From: an uncultured Pseudomonadales bacterium
GTDB taxonomy: Bacteria > Pseudomonadota > Gammaproteobacteria > Pseudomonadales > Pseudohongiellaceae
Length of the DNA stretch: 64,000 nt
Reading direction: 5' to 3'
Assembly: GCA_943789485.1 (NCBI GenBank)
Contig: CALSUH010000011.1
Span: 62,001 to 126,000 of the forward strand
Shown: piece by piece, positions 18,291 through 28,014 of the stretch
Layout of the letters: the number at the start of each line of letters is the position of its first letter
Numbering within the stretch: the first letter of the stretch is position 1
The notes under the pieces: model-generated
Databases searched by the model: none
Seen by the model: the letters and a program-made list of their open reading frames with translations, nothing else
What the model was told of the DNA's origin: nothing
Program-made: the position numbers and the translations under genes

Positions 18291-19366
18291 TTCCCTCGCA
18301 GCTTTGTTCTAGTCTCATCAATCTGCTCACACATAAGGGCCGCGCCTAGCAGTGCTCGTGGGGTGTGTCGCTGCAGTAGTTCGGGGGGCACAAAGAATAG
18401 CGAGTTACTGCTAACCGCGCTGAGCTGCTTCCACTTGAGCCATTCGTCTAACCATTCCGGGCGTTCGATATCCATGCCGCTTGCTACGATCGCCTCTGGG
18501 TTTCTAGTCAAAACTGCCTCAAGGCTTACCTTCGGTGCTACCAGTTCGATGTCGAAAAATACATTAACGCCGCCACACAACTCAATAATGTCATTGATCA
18601 GTTCGTTGCCGCCGGCACTAATTAGCGGCCTGTCCCATACTTGGTAGAAGGTTCTAACAGGGGTCTTAGTTCGATAGTTTTCCGAAAGAGTCGCCAGTTG
18701 AGTGTCGAAATCTTCGATTACTTTTGCCGCGAGTTCTTCGGTGCCTGCTAATGTTGCCAATCTTCGAATATGGCTGGGGATCGAATCTAGCCGCTTAGGC
18801 TCGGCGATGTAGACTGTAAGACCCAACTCACGGAGTCGATTGACAGAGGCTCGCGGATTACCTGACTGCCAGGCGACGACCAGGTCGGGCTGCAGCTGTA
18901 GAATTTTCTCCATATCAAGCATGTCGTAACGGCCGATAATGGGCAGCGCTTTCGCGGCGATCGGATAGTCGCTGTATTCCACGACGCCGACAAGCTTATT
19001 TCCTGCACCGGCGGCATACAGTAATTCAGTGAGCGAAGGGGCGAGGCTAATAATTCGCTGTGCGTTCTCATCAAGTTGCACTAGCGACCCTTCGTCGTCG
19101 CGCACCTCGATAGAGAACCCAGCCTGACTAACCACAAGAGTAGTCAGCATCAACAGTTGCGGAAGTGCTTCGCGTAAGCTTATTGAAAAAATTCTTGGAG
19201 CCGTCCCCCTAGTGATACGAGTTACAAAGATCAACATCCGAGCAATATTTTTTGTCAGCCGGGTAGGAAGGTTGTTAGATGTGCCCTTAAATAAAAACGA
19301 CATGCCAAATATTCCTAACGCATTATAACGTCGGCATTGTGTTGATATTATCAGATGGCTTCTCAT
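18287..19366 (-). CDS. btuF: BtuF-like periplasmic cobalamin-binding protein
   Basis: A substrate-binding protein for vitamin B12 import. The binding fold contains RIISLAPSLTELLYAAGAG and VGVVEYSDYP. Next come LQPDLVVAW and the helix-connected second lobe (YQVWDRPLISAGGNELINDI, CGGVNVF). ATG 19366 overlaps the cobO stop (ATGA), favouring coupled translation. It places the hydrophobic export segment unusually late (about residues 68-85), so ATG 19237 may be the real start. No BtuC/BtuD genes are adjacent. Confidence 0.83.
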   Translation of the reverse strand: MRSHLIISTQCRRYNALGIFGMSFLFKGTSNNLPTRLTKNIARMLIFVTRITRGTAPRIFSISLREALPQLLMLTTLVVSQAGFSIEVRDDEGSLVQLDENAQRIISLAPSLTELLYAAGAGNKLVGVVEYSDYPIAAKALPIIGRYDMLDMEKILQLQPDLVVAWQSGNPRASVNRLRELGLTVYIAEPKRLDSIPSHIRRLATLAGTEELAAKVIEDFDTQLATLSENYRTKTPVRTFYQVWDRPLISAGGNELINDIIELCGGVNVFFDIELVAPKVSLEAVLTRNPEAIVASGMDIERPEWLDEWLKWKQLSAVSSNSLFFVPPELLQRHTPRALLGAALMCEQIDETRTKLRGN

Positions 19367-19974
19367 CAGTAGTCGATGCCCTTCTGAACTTTTACGCCGT
19401 CGTAGAACGCGTGTTTGTTTTCACCCAGCTCGGTAACGGTGTCCGCCAGTTCTATGAGCTCCTTAGCGGCGCTGCGTCCGGTTACAATAACGTGCTGGCC
19501 TTCGGGCCTATTCTCCAGAGCGGACAGCACCATCTCCTTATCGAGATAGCCATAGGTAAGCATGTAGGTAAGCTCATCCAGAATTACGACATTAATCTCT
19601 GGGTTCATCATCATCTCTGCGCCGTGTGCCCAAGTCTGTTCGGCGGCGGCGATGTCCGAATCGCGGTCCTGAGTCTCCCAAGTAAAACCGGTATTCATTA
19701 CATGGAATTCAACTAACGGATTGTCGGCGAACAGCATCTGCTCTCCGCATTCCCACTGGCCCTTTATAAATTGAATTACGCCGCAGCGCAGTCCGTGACC
19801 AACACTGCGTGCGAGCATACCAAAGGCAGAAGTGCTCTTGCCCTTGCCGTTACCAGTGAGGACCACTAGCAGGCCTTTATCGATTGTGGCCGCCGCAATG
19901 CGACCGTCTATGTGTTCTTTCTTACGTTGCATTGCCTTCTTGTGGCGTAGTGCTCTCTCTTCGCTCGTGGACAC
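19366..19974 (-). CDS. cobO: Corrinoid adenosyltransferase CobO/BtuR
   Basis: Transfers the adenosyl group of ATP to cob(I)alamin, producing coenzyme B12. The 202 residues include the P-loop LTGNGKGKSTSAFG and the motifs VIQFIKGQW, WAHGAEMM and VVILDELTYML, matching CobA/CobO-type enzymes. It is the upstream gene of a two-gene leftward operon with btuF. No cobalamin riboswitch signature was recognised in the 60 bp ahead of it. Confidence 0.93.
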   Translation of the reverse strand: MSTSEERALRHKKAMQRKKEHIDGRIAAATIDKGLLVVLTGNGKGKSTSAFGMLARSVGHGLRCGVIQFIKGQWECGEQMLFADNPLVEFHVMNTGFTWETQDRDSDIAAAEQTWAHGAEMMMNPEINVVILDELTYMLTYGYLDKEMVLSALENRPEGQHVIVTGRSAAKELIELADTVTELGENKHAFYDGVKVQKGIDY

Positions 19975-20034
19975 GCTGTACTCCGCTGCTGGTTAGATGG
20001 ATAACTGATCGAGGGTGGTGATTGAAGCGCTGTC

Positions 20035-21978
20035 TTAGACAGCTTCAGATTGAATTTTACAGACTTTCAATTTCTGCTTGATAGCCGCGCAGATGCTTGC
20101 GGCATCGAGGCCTACGTCGGCTAACATCTGCGGCACCTTGCCATGCTCTAAGAATGCATCCGGCAGTCCTAGGTTCAGGACGGGTATTTGGTAGTTAGAG
20201 GCGAGCAGGAATTCGTTTACGGCAGAGCCCGCCCCGCCCATTACAGAGTTCTCTTCGATGGTTACCAGCAATTGATGCTTGGTAGCCATGTCTCCAATGA
20301 TCTCTTTATCCAGTGGCTTGACAAAGCGCATGTCCACTACTGTCGAATCCAATTTTTCAGCAGCTTCTAATGTGGGATTGACCATGCTGCCAAAGGCGAG
20401 GATTACGACATTGCTACCTTGCCTGCGAACCTTGGCCTTGCCAATCTCAACCGGACTCAGCCCCGTTTGTATTTCCTGACCCGGCCCTTTGCCGCGCGGG
20501 TAGCGGATAGCCGATGGTCCATCGAAATGATAGCCGGTAGATAACAATTTATGAGTTTCATCTTCATTGCTTGGCGTCATCACTAGCATATTCGGAATGC
20601 AACGCAGATAACTCAAATCAAAGCTGCCAGCGTGGGTGGGCCCGTCTTCACCGACGAGGCCGGCGCGATCGATGGCAAACATCACATTCAAATTCTGTAA
20701 AGCAACATCATGTATTAACTGATCGTAGCCGCGCTGCAAGAAGGTCGAATAGATAGCAATAATTGGCTTAAGACCATCGCTGGCCATGCCTGCGGCAAAC
20801 GTTACGGCGTGTTGTTCGGCGATGGCTACATCGTGAAAGCGATCTGGAAAATTGGCGGCAAACTTTCGCATGCCTGAACCTTCTCCCATGGCAGGTGTTA
20901 TGCCCACCGTGAGTTCATCATATTGCGCAACTTCGCACAACCAATTACCAAAGACATCGGAGTAGCTCAGCGAGGGTGCGGCTTTGGGAGGCTGCTCTTC
21001 GTTTTCTTCTTTGGCCGCCTCTTCTGGTTGAATTTGTGAAGCTGGGCCAGGGTCTATCTTGCTAAGTGCGTGCATGCCGAAGGGATCATTCTCGGACTCA
21101 ATGTAGCCCTTGCCCTTTTGTGTAACGATATGCAGCAGTTGTGGGCCACGTAGGGTTTTTATGTTGCTGAGTATATCGACAAGCCCATTGGTGTCGTGCC
21201 CGTCTATTAGACCGATGTAATTGAATCCAATTTCTTCGAATAAGGTGCCGGGTGACACCATACCTTTCATATATTCTTCTGCGCGGTGCGCTGCCTTCAG
21301 CGCAGGAGGAATTTTGGAGAGTACGCGCTTGCTGCCGGTGCGAATGAAGTTATAGGGCTTGCTTGCCCACATGCGGGCGAAATAGCTGGAGAGTCCGCCA
21401 ACATTGTTGGAGATGGACATATTATTATCGTTAAGAATAACAAGAATATTGTCATCGAGGTGGCCGGCGTGATTCAGTGCTTCGAAAGCCATGCCCGCCG
21501 TCATCGCGCCGTCACCTATAATGGCAATATTGTGCCGCTCTTTGGCTTGCACTGTCGCTGCGACCATCATGCCTAGCGCGGCGCTAATGGACGTGCTGGA
21601 GTGACCGACACCGAAGGTGTCATATTCACTCTCGCTGCGATTAGGGAATGCGGCAAGGCCGCCCGCCTGACGCATGGTTAGCATCTGCTCTCGCCGACCG
21701 GTAAGAATCTTGTGTGGATAAGCTTGGTGACCGACATCCCAGACTAGCTTGTCGTTTGGCGTATCGAATACATAGTGAAGCGCAATGGTGAGCTCGACAA
21801 CGCCGAGTCCCGCACCGAAATGTCCGCCGGTCTTACCTACCGAATAAAGGAGAAACGCGCGCAGCTCTTCCGCCAACTGAGCCAGTTGATCTCGCTCCAG
21901 CAGTTTTAGGTCGTCAGGATTGTCTACTTTGTCCAGTAATGGCGTGTCGGGCCGAGACTGTGGTATTTCATTTAACAT
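20035..21978 (-). CDS. dxs: 1-deoxy-D-xylulose-5-phosphate synthase
   Basis: A thiamine-diphosphate enzyme joining pyruvate and glyceraldehyde 3-phosphate in the first step of the MEP isoprenoid pathway. It has 647 residues. Hallmarks are [34 protein letters not shown] and the ThDP segment [19 protein letters not shown]...NDNNMSIS. Later blocks are [25 protein letters not shown] and [14 protein letters not shown]. An alanine/glutamate-rich linker at about 305-330 is slightly longer than in E. coli. It is the third gene of the xseB-ispA-dxs group. Confidence 0.97.
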   Translation of the reverse strand: MLNEIPQSRPDTPLLDKVDNPDDLKLLERDQLAQLAEELRAFLLYSVGKTGGHFGAGLGVVELTIALHYVFDTPNDKLVWDVGHQAYPHKILTGRREQMLTMRQAGGLAAFPNRSESEYDTFGVGHSSTSISAALGMMVAATVQAKERHNIAIIGDGAMTAGMAFEALNHAGHLDDNILVILNDNNMSISNNVGGLSSYFARMWASKPYNFIRTGSKRVLSKIPPALKAAHRAEEYMKGMVSPGTLFEEIGFNYIGLIDGHDTNGLVDILSNIKTLRGPQLLHIVTQKGKGYIESENDPFGMHALSKIDPGPASQIQPEEAAKEENEEQPPKAAPSLSYSDVFGNWLCEVAQYDELTVGITPAMGEGSGMRKFAANFPDRFHDVAIAEQHAVTFAAGMASDGLKPIIAIYSTFLQRGYDQLIHDVALQNLNVMFAIDRAGLVGEDGPTHAGSFDLSYLRCIPNMLVMTPSNEDETHKLLSTGYHFDGPSAIRYPRGKGPGQEIQTGLSPVEIGKAKVRRQGSNVVILAFGSMVNPTLEAAEKLDSTVVDMRFVKPLDKEIIGDMATKHQLLVTIEENSVMGGAGSAVNEFLLASNYQIPVLNLGLPDAFLEHGKVPQMLADVGLDAASICAAIKQKLKVCKIQSEAV

Positions 21979-22105
21979 AGTTGTAGTTCAACTCCAGATA
22001 CCCTCTGGATAGTTTAAGGTCTGCAATGTCTGCAGCTAATAGCCTAGAGTGAGTGAAAACCGGCTAAGTTAAAGGACTGCTACCGGATCGTCAATTATAC
22101 CCTGA

Positions 22106-23008
22106 TCAGTGCAATCTACTCACCACAAAGGCGGCTAGTTCTCGCAGCGTGTCTGCGCTAGTCGGAAAACCCTGTAAAGCGGCGATAGCCTTGTCTGCTA
22201 GGGAGTTAGCTAGAGCCTTTGCTTTATCTGGGCCCAAAAGAGAGACATAGGTGGGTTTGTTTTTGTCGCTGTCTGAGCCCTGTGGTTTGCCCAGTTGCGA
22301 GGTGCCTCCGACTACATCCAGAATATCGTCCTGCACTTGGAATGCCAGCCCTATATTGTCTGCATAGCTCGCCAAAGCGCTCATCTGTGAGTCGCTGCTC
22401 GATCCACAGCTCATGCCGCCAAGTAAAACGGCACAGCGAATTAAGGCGCCGGTCTTCAGGCTATGCATCTGCTCTAGCTGTTGGATGCTGAGTTTTACCC
22501 CGACAGCTTCGAAATCCAGGCTCTGGCCGCCGACCATTCCTGTGGCGCCTGCGGCCTGACTTAGTAGCTGGACCATGGCAAGACGGTTGTTTGCGCCTAG
22601 CACATCAGTCTCGGTGCTCAAAATTTGAAAGGCTAGGGACTGCAGCGCATCGCCAACCAGTATCGCTGTAGCCTCGTTGAATGCTTTGTGTACCGTCGGC
22701 TTACCCCGGCGCAGGTCATCATCATCCATCGCGGGAAGATCATCGTGTACTAGAGAATAGCTATGAATGAGCTCGATGGCGGCAGCGGCATTGTCTGCAG
22801 CGGTTAGCTCGCCGCCCACGGCGAGCACACTGGCGTATGCCAGAACGGGGCGAATGCGTTTGCCTTTTCCCAGACAGGCATAGCGCATCGCCTCAAGAAG
22901 TGTGGCGCTGACGATCTCTGCGTCTAGAGCCGCGCCAAGACGCTGGTCGACGCGCTGCTGGCATTGCTGCCGGAACTCATTCAACTGAAGGGTATTCGAT
23001 GTGCTCAT
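22106..23008 (-). CDS. ispA: Farnesyl diphosphate synthase
   Basis: A prenyltransferase condensing IPP with DMAPP and GPP to farnesyl diphosphate. It has 300 residues. The first Asp-rich motif is LVHDDLPAMDDDDLRRG and the second is FQVQDDILD. GKGKRIRP near the N-terminus and GGQSLD are further family blocks. It is preceded by xseB with a 9-bp gap and followed 127 bp later by dxs. Confidence 0.96.
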   Translation of the reverse strand: MSTSNTLQLNEFRQQCQQRVDQRLGAALDAEIVSATLLEAMRYACLGKGKRIRPVLAYASVLAVGGELTAADNAAAAIELIHSYSLVHDDLPAMDDDDLRRGKPTVHKAFNEATAILVGDALQSLAFQILSTETDVLGANNRLAMVQLLSQAAGATGMVGGQSLDFEAVGVKLSIQQLEQMHSLKTGALIRCAVLLGGMSCGSSSDSQMSALASYADNIGLAFQVQDDILDVVGGTSQLGKPQGSDSDKNKPTYVSLLGPDKAKALANSLADKAIAALQGFPTSADTLRELAAFVVSRLH

Positions 23009-23017
23009 TGGCTTAGC

Positions 23018-23257
23018 TTATTCTTCGACTTCGTCGAGATTTAATTCCTCGGTATCGCCGTTCTCATTTAGCAATACTTGCACTTTCTGCTCAGCGTTCT
23101 TTAGCGCGGTCTGACACTCGCGGGTCAGCTTAATGCCCTTCTCAAATGCTTGTAAGGATTCCTCAAGACTAAGCTCGCCGTCTTCCATGGAGGACACCAA
23201 CGCCTCCAGCTCCTCGAGAGCTACCTCAAAATCGAATTTTGCTTGTTTCTTGGTCAT
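23018..23257 (-). CDS. xseB: Exodeoxyribonuclease VII small subunit
   Basis: Small subunit of the single-strand exonuclease ExoVII. ATG 23257 ([11 protein letters not shown]) follows TAGGATC and gives 79 residues, typical for the family; an upstream in-frame start is not needed. Conserved helices read [32 protein letters not shown], with an acidic tail. First gene of the leftward xseB-ispA-dxs operon. Confidence 0.93.
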   Translation of the reverse strand: MTKKQAKFDFEVALEELEALVSSMEDGELSLEESLQAFEKGIKLTRECQTALKNAEQKVQVLLNENGDTEELNLDEVEE

Positions 23258-23476
23258 GATCCTATTCCGGCATCTAGAGCTATGGCTGGTGAGCGCTGCG
23301 ACTGACAAGGCAGTTTCCGACACGCCATTTGATCGAGATGTGATTATACGCCATGTCTATCGAATTTCATGCCAAAACGGCACGATAGTCCGATATTGTC
23401 GCTTGTTGATCATCCGTGAGCTTTCTGCTGCAATGGCGCCTTGTATTCATATCTGCGCGGTAGGAGGGTTCTACAG

Positions 23477-24337
23477 TTGTCGAATTATCTGTCAAACACT
23501 CGCCATTTTATTTGGTTCTGGCTAGCACTGGGCTTAATTCTTACTCTCTCTAAGCCGCTGTCGCTTCTCGCCCAACAAAACAATACGCCTAACACGTCAG
23601 CTAGTGTGTTAGTAAAGACCTTGGGCTCGATCGACTATGTTGAGATCTACACTCCCTCAGCGTCGCTCCTGCCAAAGCAGCTAATCATATTCGTTCATGG
23701 GACACCAGGCTCTTACACAGCATTCAGGAGTTATCTGAATGACCCGATCATGCAGGAGAAATTTCATATGGTCTCCGTCACCCGGCCTGGGTGGAGAAGC
23801 AATGATGACACGAAGGTGCCTTCTCTAGATGAACAGGCAGCAGCGTTGCGTCCTCTGTTGGATATGGATCGTTCCGGGAAAGGGGCACTGCTGATGGGGC
23901 ATTCCTATGGTGGGCCGGTAATAGCGCGCACCGCGATGAATTATTCCGAGTTAATCGCCGGTCTGGTTTTCGTCGCGACAACTGGCGACCCGAAGCTGAG
24001 TGCTCCACGTTGGTACAATCGACTCGCCGTTGCCCTGCCGCGCTTCGTTTTGGGTGCCAGTCTAAAGGGAGCAAATGCCGAGATCATGCGGCTGTACCCT
24101 CAGTTGGAAGCTATGGTTCCTCGTTGGCAGGACCTCATCATGCCAGTCTTAATTGTGCAGGGGAGCAAGGATAAATTGGTGCATCCTGACAACGCTGTGT
24201 TTATGCAGCGGATGCTTGTAAATTCTGAAGTTCGGTTTCTCAACCGCGAAGGCCAAGGGCATTTCGTGCTTTGGGAGGAGGCTGCTTTGATAAGGGATAA
24301 CCTTATAGATATCTTCGTTAGCAGCAGCGCCCCTTAG
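23477..24337 (+). CDS. Exported alpha/beta hydrolase
   Basis: A 286-residue hydrolase. I choose TTG 23477 (MSNYLSNTRHF) because GGAGGG lies eight bases upstream; an earlier TTG at 23441 lacks this. The first ~35 residues form a signal peptide or anchor (FIWFWLALGLILTL) ending near LLAQQ. The fold is complete: FVHGTPGSY oxyanion loop, GHSYGG nucleophile elbow, VQGSKDKLV for the Asp, and GQGHFVLWE for the His. No substrate can be inferred. Confidence 0.85.
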   Translation: MSNYLSNTRHFIWFWLALGLILTLSKPLSLLAQQNNTPNTSASVLVKTLGSIDYVEIYTPSASLLPKQLIIFVHGTPGSYTAFRSYLNDPIMQEKFHMVSVTRPGWRSNDDTKVPSLDEQAAALRPLLDMDRSGKGALLMGHSYGGPVIARTAMNYSELIAGLVFVATTGDPKLSAPRWYNRLAVALPRFVLGASLKGANAEIMRLYPQLEAMVPRWQDLIMPVLIVQGSKDKLVHPDNAVFMQRMLVNSEVRFLNREGQGHFVLWEEAALIRDNLIDIFVSSSAP

Positions 24338-24412
24338 GTCGGTCTTTCGGCCAATTGAAATGTTCCGAGGAAGTGTTGACCGATCCTAGTTAGCGCTTTA
24401 TTCTAGCTCGCC

Positions 24413-25198
24413 ATGAATTCCTATATACCTAAAGACTGGCGCATTTGGTTTGCTCTTGGCCTTACCTTCTTCTGGTTCTGCTTTCTTATCATCTATATAG
24501 CGCGAAACGTCGGCTGGGGCTCCTTTCTTGACCTGCCTATAGAAGAGATGGGCACCTTTCTTGAGGGAGCGTTCGCGTTTCTCGCCTTTCTCTGGCTGGT
24601 AGTCGGCTTGTTCATTCAGCAATCGGTGTTAGCCGAGAATAATAAAGAACTGCAGCGCAATAACCTGCACTCCGAGAAGCAGGCCCACGCCATCGCCGCA
24701 ACGGAGATGAATGCGCGACAAGAGACTTTTTTTAAGATCGCAGAAAGTACACACAAGCAACTGGGTTCGATAGTGGGCTTGTTGTTTCTCTCTTCGCAGG
24801 GACCGGCCGGTAATAACAGCTACACAGGGAAAGAACTCGCGGAGATCTGGAAACAGTTTGCGGGCGGAGATTCTGAAATATTTTCCCGGATGTTCCTAAC
24901 GATGCCTAGCCTAATGTCGGAGGCGTCTGAGGTTGACTTCGTCGACCTCTTCTATGGTACTGGAATTCGTAGGCGCCACACGGACAATTTTCTGGTTGGT
25001 TTTGACCGCCTCGTAGCATTGGCTAAAGGTTGCGATACAGACAAGATTATTTTGGATACATTGATCAATTCGGCGCACGGCCTCCTAAATTTGATGATGA
25101 GAGAGTTGCATCCGGATATCAAATTCGAACCAATCGTCGGCACCGACTCGATCCAATATCTGGATCGCATGATCAACGTTAAAATTGAAAGCAGTTAA
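24413..25198 (+). CDS. Uncharacterised membrane protein with long cytoplasmic domain
   Basis: 261 residues, not recognised. Two membrane helices are visible (about 10-30 and 50-70). A Gln/Asn-rich coiled-coil-like stretch (about 75-105, QQSVLAENNKELQRNN) follows, then a soluble helical domain. Two helices followed by ETFFKIAE superficially resemble putative AbiC-type abortive infection proteins, but the AbiC C-terminal motifs are missing. I therefore do not assign that function. It stands alone, with no operon partner. Confidence 0.65.
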   Translation: MNSYIPKDWRIWFALGLTFFWFCFLIIYIARNVGWGSFLDLPIEEMGTFLEGAFAFLAFLWLVVGLFIQQSVLAENNKELQRNNLHSEKQAHAIAATEMNARQETFFKIAESTHKQLGSIVGLLFLSSQGPAGNNSYTGKELAEIWKQFAGGDSEIFSRMFLTMPSLMSEASEVDFVDLFYGTGIRRRHTDNFLVGFDRLVALAKGCDTDKIILDTLINSAHGLLNLMMRELHPDIKFEPIVGTDSIQYLDRMINVKIESS

Positions 25199-25243
25199 TT
25201 ATTGTAAAAATAGAACGCTGCAAAAGCAGCTTTGGGGAAAATT

Positions 25244-25630
25244 ATGGAATTAGTAGCATTAGTAATCTTATTGGCTTTAGTGGAGTATATGTTCTTTAGC
25301 CTGAAGGTCGGTATGGCAAGAGGAAAATTCGACATTAAGGCGCCAGCGATAACCGGTCATGATGTATTTGACCGCTACTATCGCGTACATATGAACACGC
25401 TGGAACAATTGATCATTTTCATCCCGGCGATCCTAGTCTTCGCATACTTCGGTGACCCAACTTACGCGGCAGGCTTAGGCGCGTTCTTTCTCGTGGGTCG
25501 GATTATGTACTTTATGTCCTATGTGAACGACCCTTCGAAACGCGGCTTAGGGTTCATGGTCGGCTGGGTACCGATGGTATTGCTGATTCTAGCGGGTCTA
25601 GCATCTATTGTAAGGCAGTTGATTGGCTAA
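25244..25630 (+). CDS. MAPEG-family membrane protein
   Basis: A 128-residue integral membrane protein with four helices. The family signature is FDRYYRVHMNTLEQLIIF (glutathione-binding region, with RxxxNxxE), followed by VGRIMYF. MAPEG proteins include microsomal glutathione transferases and leukotriene/prostaglandin synthases. Bacterial members often conjugate glutathione to hydrophobic electrophiles. ATG 25244 follows GGGGAAAATT and is preferred over an in-frame start four codons upstream. Confidence 0.88.
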   Translation: MELVALVILLALVEYMFFSLKVGMARGKFDIKAPAITGHDVFDRYYRVHMNTLEQLIIFIPAILVFAYFGDPTYAAGLGAFFLVGRIMYFMSYVNDPSKRGLGFMVGWVPMVLLILAGLASIVRQLIG

Positions 25631-25657
25631 GCTGCTTTAGAGCAGCTCACAATAGAT

Positions 25658-25703
25658 GAAAAAAAAGCAGACAATATCACCCTGATGTTGGCTGCTTTTT
25701 TTC
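25658..25703. terminator. Bidirectional rho-independent terminator
   Basis: An A-rich arm ending GCAG and a CTGC arm followed by seven T bases form a near-perfect stem around a central loop. It sits between the convergent MAPEG and acyl-CoA synthetase genes and can serve both strands. Confidence 0.8.
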
Positions 25704-25726
25704 AATCGCCTGATGGATGTCATGGT

Positions 25727-27352
25727 CTAATCTTGTTCATCCAGTTGGCGCACGATCTCTGTAAGAGTACGAAAGTCGGTCTTACCGCTGCCCATTCTTG
25801 GAAACTCAGGCACGTGTACGTACTTCTTAGGCAAAGCTAGGTTGGGTAACGTCTTCGCAAGACGCTTATTGAGATCCTGTTTATCTATTTTAGAACTGGT
25901 GACTCCGACTATCTTCGAACCACGTTTGGCGTCGGGTAGCTCCACGGCGCAGCACTCGACTTCTAGTGGCGTTAAATCGTCCATGGTCTCCTCGACCATG
26001 ACGAGCGACACCATCTCTCCGCCAATTTTCACGAAGCGTTTTAGCCTGCCCTTGTGCCACAGATAGCCATCTTCATCGAGATAGCCTAAATCTCCGGTGT
26101 CATACCAGCCCGACTTGAGTCTTAAGGAAGATTCTTCCATGTTATTCAGGTAGCCCTGCATCACTCCGTCGCCCTTGACGAGGATCTTGCCGATCTCGCC
26201 GATGAGGCTATCTGTGCCTGTGTCCAGGTTCTGAATTCTTATCTGTGCTCCGGGAATTGGTTTGCCAATGCTGCCGGGCTTGTTGGCCCCACGTGGATTG
26301 ACGGAGATAACCGGTGAGGTTTCCGTTGTGCCATAGCCTTCGATGATTTCGATATCATGCTTCTCTTTATACAGCGCTCTTAAATGTTCTGGGCATCTAT
26401 CTGCACCTGAAACCGTCAGCTTGATGCTGGCGAAATCGCCGGGATTCGATTGTTTGATATAGCCCTCGAGAAACAGCGGCGTTCCCACCAAGAGTTCTGG
26501 TTTGTCTTCGAGGATAATCTTCGCAATGGTTTTAAATTCCAGAGGGTTGGCATAAGTGATGGAGGTCATGCCGAGACACAGCGGCGTCCAAAGATTGATT
26601 GTTAGACCGAAGACATGGAAATAGGGCAGAACCGCTAGCAGATTATCCATCTCATAGATATCCATCATCTGGGAGAAGGAATCGATATTAGAGAGAATAT
26701 TGTGCTGTGTTAACTGTACAACCTTCGGCTCCTTCTCGCTGCCACTGGTAAACAGAATCACAGCGGGTGAATCGAGGTTTGATCTGCCAGCGGCACGCTT
26801 CAGCAGAGACAGAGGGAGTTTGGACTTAATAAACGCGAGCAGTTTTTCGGATTTTCCGAGTGCGCCGAGCATGTCTTCGATGAACACCATGTTCGGCAGT
26901 TGTTTGCAGCCAGCTTTTTCTAACAGGGCCTTGGCGGTAACAATGACTTGGAAGTCACACTGCTCTTGAGCATACAGGCAATTCTTCTCGGCGCCGGTCG
27001 AGTAGTTGATCATTACCGGAGTGCGGTCAGCCATGAGCGCTGCAATTATAGCGATCCCTCCAGCGGAAGAGGTCGGAAGCATAATCCCAATGCGGCCCCT
27101 CTCCATTTTCCTAAATCGGCGAGCCAGTATGAGCGAGGCGAGTAATGCCTGAGAGTAGCTAACATTGCGGCCGAGGCTGCGATCGATGAAGGCAATCTTC
27201 TCGGGGTTTCGTATAGCGGAATCAATGAATCGGTGCTGGAGCATTCGGTTATAGTAGCGCAGAAAAGCAGGGCGTGGAACCATGTCGCTCGCGGTGCTCA
27301 ATCCAGCACCGACCCCTATTTTACGACCTAGCATGTTGCTGGCAAGGTACAC
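25727..27352 (-). CDS. AMP-binding acyl-CoA/acyl-ACP synthetase
   Basis: A 541-residue adenylate-forming enzyme. The phosphate loop is LFTSGSEKEPKVVQ, the A5-type motif is GYGTTETSPV, and the hinge is YDTGDLGYLDEDGYLWHKGR, ending with the catalytic lysine region MGSGKTDFR. The sequence most resembles the synthetase half of Aas (2-acylglycerophosphoethanolamine acyltransferase/acyl-ACP synthetase), without the acyltransferase half. It probably activates medium or long fatty acids for lipid recycling. Ser-Glu-Lys-Glu replaces the usual Thr/Ser-Gly-x-Thr-Gly-x-Pro loop order, a mild deviation. Confidence 0.85.
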   Translation of the reverse strand: MYLASNMLGRKIGVGAGLSTASDMVPRPAFLRYYNRMLQHRFIDSAIRNPEKIAFIDRSLGRNVSYSQALLASLILARRFRKMERGRIGIMLPTSSAGGIAIIAALMADRTPVMINYSTGAEKNCLYAQEQCDFQVIVTAKALLEKAGCKQLPNMVFIEDMLGALGKSEKLLAFIKSKLPLSLLKRAAGRSNLDSPAVILFTSGSEKEPKVVQLTQHNILSNIDSFSQMMDIYEMDNLLAVLPYFHVFGLTINLWTPLCLGMTSITYANPLEFKTIAKIILEDKPELLVGTPLFLEGYIKQSNPGDFASIKLTVSGADRCPEHLRALYKEKHDIEIIEGYGTTETSPVISVNPRGANKPGSIGKPIPGAQIRIQNLDTGTDSLIGEIGKILVKGDGVMQGYLNNMEESSLRLKSGWYDTGDLGYLDEDGYLWHKGRLKRFVKIGGEMVSLVMVEETMDDLTPLEVECCAVELPDAKRGSKIVGVTSSKIDKQDLNKRLAKTLPNLALPKKYVHVPEFPRMGSGKTDFRTLTEIVRQLDEQD

Positions 27353-27355
27353 ATG

Positions 27356-27912
27356 CTGCAGTCACCCGATGCCGGTGGCAATAGCGGCGCGTTCAGCGGT
27401 GAAGATGGGGTGCTCATTCTCGCGCATGACAGTGTACGCCTGCGTATGCTCAAGGGATTGATAATACCTCGCCGTGGTGGAATTACTTTTCCGCAGCCTC
27501 CAGAGCAGGCTCGACCAATACTCACGTACAGTGAGGCAATCAGCTTTCATCTAAATAGCGAACAAGTCTATGTCTTTCTTGCTCCGCCTGCTCACACAGA
27601 TGGAGATAGCTTCGTCTACTTCATGGAGTCATAAGTCTTGCATTTGGCTGATTTTTGCACACCAATATTTACCCTATCATCGACAAATGCAATGGTGGAA
27701 GCTTTCTTGGCATGACCGAGGCGATGGGCATTGCCATCGGTAGGACAGGTCCGGATACGAAAGTTATCTCTGGGCACGGGGTTGGCTTTACCGACAGAGA
27801 AGGTATGTTAGAGGTGCTCACAGTTCTCATAACGCTGCGTGATAGAGTGCAAAAACTTATCGATTCTGGTAGAAGTTTCGACGAGGTGCTAGCAGCAAAG
27901 CTGGCGCAGTAA
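27356..27912 (+). pseudogene. Decayed metallo-beta-lactamase-fold hydrolase
   Basis: Fragments in two frames match the C-terminal two thirds of periplasmic MBL-fold hydrolases. The first is GNSGAFSGEDGVLILAHDSVR with a PPAHTDGDSFVYF block (27380-27631). The second is NIYPIIDKCNGGSFLGM with GPDTKVISGHG and REGMLEVLTVLITLRDRV (27664-27909). Between them lie an in-frame TAA (27632-27634) and a one-base loss in a T-run near 27651. The N-terminus is missing, and the zinc motif HxHxDHTGGN survives only as SPDAGGN. It abuts the start of the leftward synthetase gene. A dead remnant. Confidence 0.82.
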
Positions 27913-28014
27913 TTCCTGGCTCGAGGAAAACTTGCGCCATTGTCTTCTCAGTCTTAAACTCCTCATTTCGCAGTAAAGCCGCAGCCCAGCTTCGACGAGC
28001 CTTTTTGGAATCCT

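Noticed and set aside
19975..20034. Cobalamin riboswitch upstream of cobO
   Set aside because: Only 60 bp of space and no B12-box motif recognised.
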